6,658 nt of DNA from Deltaproteobacteria bacterium UBA5329 (lineage in GTDB: Bacteria; Desulfobacterota; Syntrophorhabdia; Syntrophorhabdales; Syntrophorhabdaceae), in contig DHQV01000055.1 of NCBI GenBank assembly GCA_002408185.1, positions 264,844-271,501 of the forward strand, in the 5' to 3' direction. Every line of letters starts with the position of its first letter. The stretch's first letter is position 1. Positions 5,444 to 6,658 of the stretch are shown one piece after another. Below the pieces are notes generated by a model. That model was not told the origin of the DNA. It saw only the letters and a program-made list of their open reading frames with translations, and made no database searches. A program made the translations under genes and the position numbers.

Positions 5444-6031
5444 GTGATTGGCCCCAGGATCGGTCACCGGCTGGACCCTGTCATTGTTTCCCTGTGCCGC
5501 TTCATCTTCGGAGGCAGGATCGTTTCACCGAATGCGATCAGCATAACCGGCACCGTGTTCGGCCTCCTCTGCGCATTTCTCGTTTTTTTTGAACACCCTG
5601 TACCGGGGGCGGCATCACTTCTTGTCGCGGGTTTTCTCGATATCCTTGACGGAGCGGTCGCGCGAACGACAGGCCGTGTAACACGATTCGGAGGTTTCTT
5701 CGATTCGGTCCTCGACAGGTATACAGACCTGTCCGTTATAGGGGCCATCGTGTTCGTCTATGTCCGCCATAACGAGTTCAATTACGCAATGATCGGTTTT
5801 ATCGCAGCCATCGGCACAGCTCTCATACCCTATGCCCGTGCCCGCGCAGAAGCCGCATCCATCCAGTGCAAAACCGGCCTCCTCGAGCGGCCCGAGAGGA
5901 TCGTCCTCCTCCTCATCGGCCTGTTCATCCCTTTTCTACTCAATTATGTGGTGATCGTTCTCGCGGTTTTAACACATGTAACGGTCATTCAGAGGATCGT
6001 GCATGTGTGGAGGCAGACGAAAGGAACATAA
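5444..6031 (+). CDS. CDP-alcohol phosphatidyltransferase, probable phosphatidylinositol phosphate synthase
   Basis: This is an integral membrane enzyme of 195 residues with about six hydrophobic segments (roughly 31-50, 55-70, 95-108, 114-130, 153-165, 166-182). The complete CDP-alcohol phosphotransferase signature is present: D66, D69, G70, A73, R74, G83, D87 and D91 with canonical spacing, so the metal site should be active. A second block, ARARAEAASIQCKTGLLERPER (131-152, written here in family terms as RAR-E...G..-R.ER), is typical of phosphatidyl- and archaetidylinositol phosphate synthases and is thought to help bind inositol phosphate. The expected reaction is CDP-diacylglycerol plus inositol 3-phosphate giving phosphatidylinositol phosphate and CMP. 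Location next to inositol-3-phosphate synthase supports this. The GTG start is the only sensible one: an in-frame TAA lies immediately before it, and AGGTG (5433-5437), overlapping the upstream stop, is 6 nt away. Phosphatidylglycerophosphate synthase or a di-myo-inositol-phosphate-phosphate synthase are less likely alternatives. Confidence 0.88.
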   Translation: MIGPRIGHRLDPVIVSLCRFIFGGRIVSPNAISITGTVFGLLCAFLVFFEHPVPGAASLLVAGFLDILDGAVARTTGRVTRFGGFFDSVLDRYTDLSVIGAIVFVYVRHNEFNYAMIGFIAAIGTALIPYARARAEAASIQCKTGLLERPERIVLLLIGLFIPFLLNYVVIVLAVLTHVTVIQRIVHVWRQTKGT

Positions 6032-6106
6032 AGACTGTTCTAGATTTTTAACTAGTTGGAAATAAAAGGAATTCAATCCTCAGCCGTTCTTGCTTGCCGG
6101 AACAAT
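6032..6106. other. Convergent intergenic gap without a clear terminator
   Basis: This 75-bp A/T-rich stretch separates the stops of the phosphatidyltransferase gene (plus) and ispG (minus). I see only weak pairings: CTAG / CTAG around ATTTTTAA near 6040-6054, and AGGA / TCCT near 6067-6080 followed on the minus strand by a T-rich run. Neither is a convincing intrinsic terminator. Confidence 0.4.
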
Positions 6107-6658
6107 TTACTTATTGATCATATTGTAAATCTCTTCCTTCAGGATGTTCTTCGCCATCTCTTTCGGGATCTCCGACTTGACGACAGTCCCTTTCTTGAAG
6201 AGCATTGCGCTTGTCGCGCCGAAGGCGAGGCCGATGTCGGCTTCCCGGGCTTCTCCGGGGCCGTTCACCTCGCATCCCATTATAGCGACATCGAGGTGGG
6301 CTTCGAATTCGCTTACTTCGTTTTCGAATTCCTCGACTATCTCTGCAAGGTTGGTTTTGGTCCGCCCGCATGTCGGGCAAGAGATGATGTTTATTCCCCG
6401 CTTCCTTAAGCCCAGGCCCCTCAAGATGTGATATCCCGCGACGACCTCGAAAACCGGATTGCCGGTAAGCGATACCCGGATAGTGTCGCCGATCCCTTCA
6501 TTGAGGAGTATCCCAATGCCGATCGCGGACTTGATGGCACCGGAGAAAACGGGGCCAGCCTCGGTGATCCCCACGTGAAGAGGGTAATCGGACCGTCTGG
6601 CGAATTTTTTGTATGCACTGATCGTTTCCTGAATATCCGACGCCTTGAGGGACACCTT
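6107..6658 (-). CDS. ispG: 4-hydroxy-3-methylbut-2-enyl diphosphate synthase, C-terminal half (partial)
   Basis: IspG (GcpE) makes HMBPP from methylerythritol cyclodiphosphate in the MEP isoprenoid pathway, using a [4Fe-4S] cluster and electrons from flavodoxin or ferredoxin. The reading frame stays open to the window edge (K-V-S-L-K-A-S-D), so the N-terminal half lies outside; the GTG near 6655 is an internal valine, not a start. Visible are the end of the barrel domain (LHVGITEAGP, SIGIGILL-like helix, GDTIRVSLTG) and the cluster domain with SCPTCGR, GCEVNGPGEA and the acidic C-terminal tail. Counting from the valine codon, the ligands are C93, C96, C128 and E135; the spacing (3, 32, 7) equals that of C270, C273, C305 and E312 in E. 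coli IspG. The gene converges with the phosphatidyltransferase, leaving 75 bp between stops. Functional residues are intact. Confidence 0.95.
   Translation of the reverse strand, partial: KVSLKASDIQETISAYKKFARRSDYPLHVGITEAGPVFSGAIKSAIGIGILLNEGIGDTIRVSLTGNPVFEVVAGYHILRGLGLRKRGINIISCPTCGRTKTNLAEIVEEFENEVSEFEAHLDVAIMGCEVNGPGEAREADIGLAFGATSAMLFKKGTVVKSEIPKEMAKNILKEEIYNMINK

Noticed and set aside
6040..6080. Small inverted repeats between the convergent genes as a bidirectional terminator
   Set aside because: Stems are only 4 bp and the flanking T-runs are interrupted.
6653..6655. GTG as the start of ispG
   Set aside because: The frame continues to the window edge and the following residues match the interior of IspG, so the gene is truncated by the window.

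Overview
The window looks like a piece of a bacterial chromosome made of housekeeping and central-metabolism genes. There are no insertion sequences, phage genes or CRISPR arrays. Base composition is near-balanced GC. The organism is probably an anaerobic or facultative Gram-negative bacterium, plausibly of the former Deltaproteobacteria (Desulfobacterota or relatives). This is inferred from gene content: a CdsZ-type zinc-ribbon coiled-coil gene coupled to an archaeal-style RNase HI, a two-subunit oxygen-sensitive class I fumarase beside a small malic enzyme, IspG of the MEP pathway, and a mycobacterial-type inositol-phosphate synthase. No 16S rRNA gene or other marker fixes the taxon.

Left part (1-1331), read leftwards on the minus strand: a tRNA with a CAU anticodon and its own sigma70-type promoter; a very strong hairpin terminator; a zinc-ribbon/coiled-coil protein starting at TTG; an RNase HI gene joined to it by a TGATG overlap; and, running off the left edge, what looks like the 5' end of the RNase P RNA (rnpB). 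This arm is about RNA processing and nucleic-acid housekeeping.

Middle (1332-4276): a 177-bp divergent intergenic region holds the tRNA promoter, an inverted repeat built from GGAGTAA-like units, and a perfect TATAAT for the rightward operon. That operon encodes malic enzyme, fumarase alpha and fumarase beta, tightly packed (12-nt gap, then ATGA overlap). Together the enzymes interconvert fumarate, malate and pyruvate + CO2, linking the C4 arm of the TCA cycle to pyruvate.

Right part (4277-6658): after a short gap with a weak terminator-like element come myo-inositol-1-phosphate (inositol-3-phosphate) synthase and, 9 nt downstream, a CDP-alcohol phosphatidyltransferase with the features of phosphatidylinositol-phosphate synthases. 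The pair would make inositol phosphate from glucose-6-phosphate and attach it to CDP-diacylglycerol, a two-gene route to inositol phospholipid that is not common outside Actinobacteria and Archaea. A convergent, partial ispG (C-terminal half with all four Fe-S ligands) runs off the right edge.

I do not see a clearly undescribed system. The items most worth a second look are the inositol-lipid gene pair, the terminator lying directly against the ribosome-binding site of the zinc-ribbon gene, and the substitution at the normally invariant U69 position of the putative RNase P RNA.
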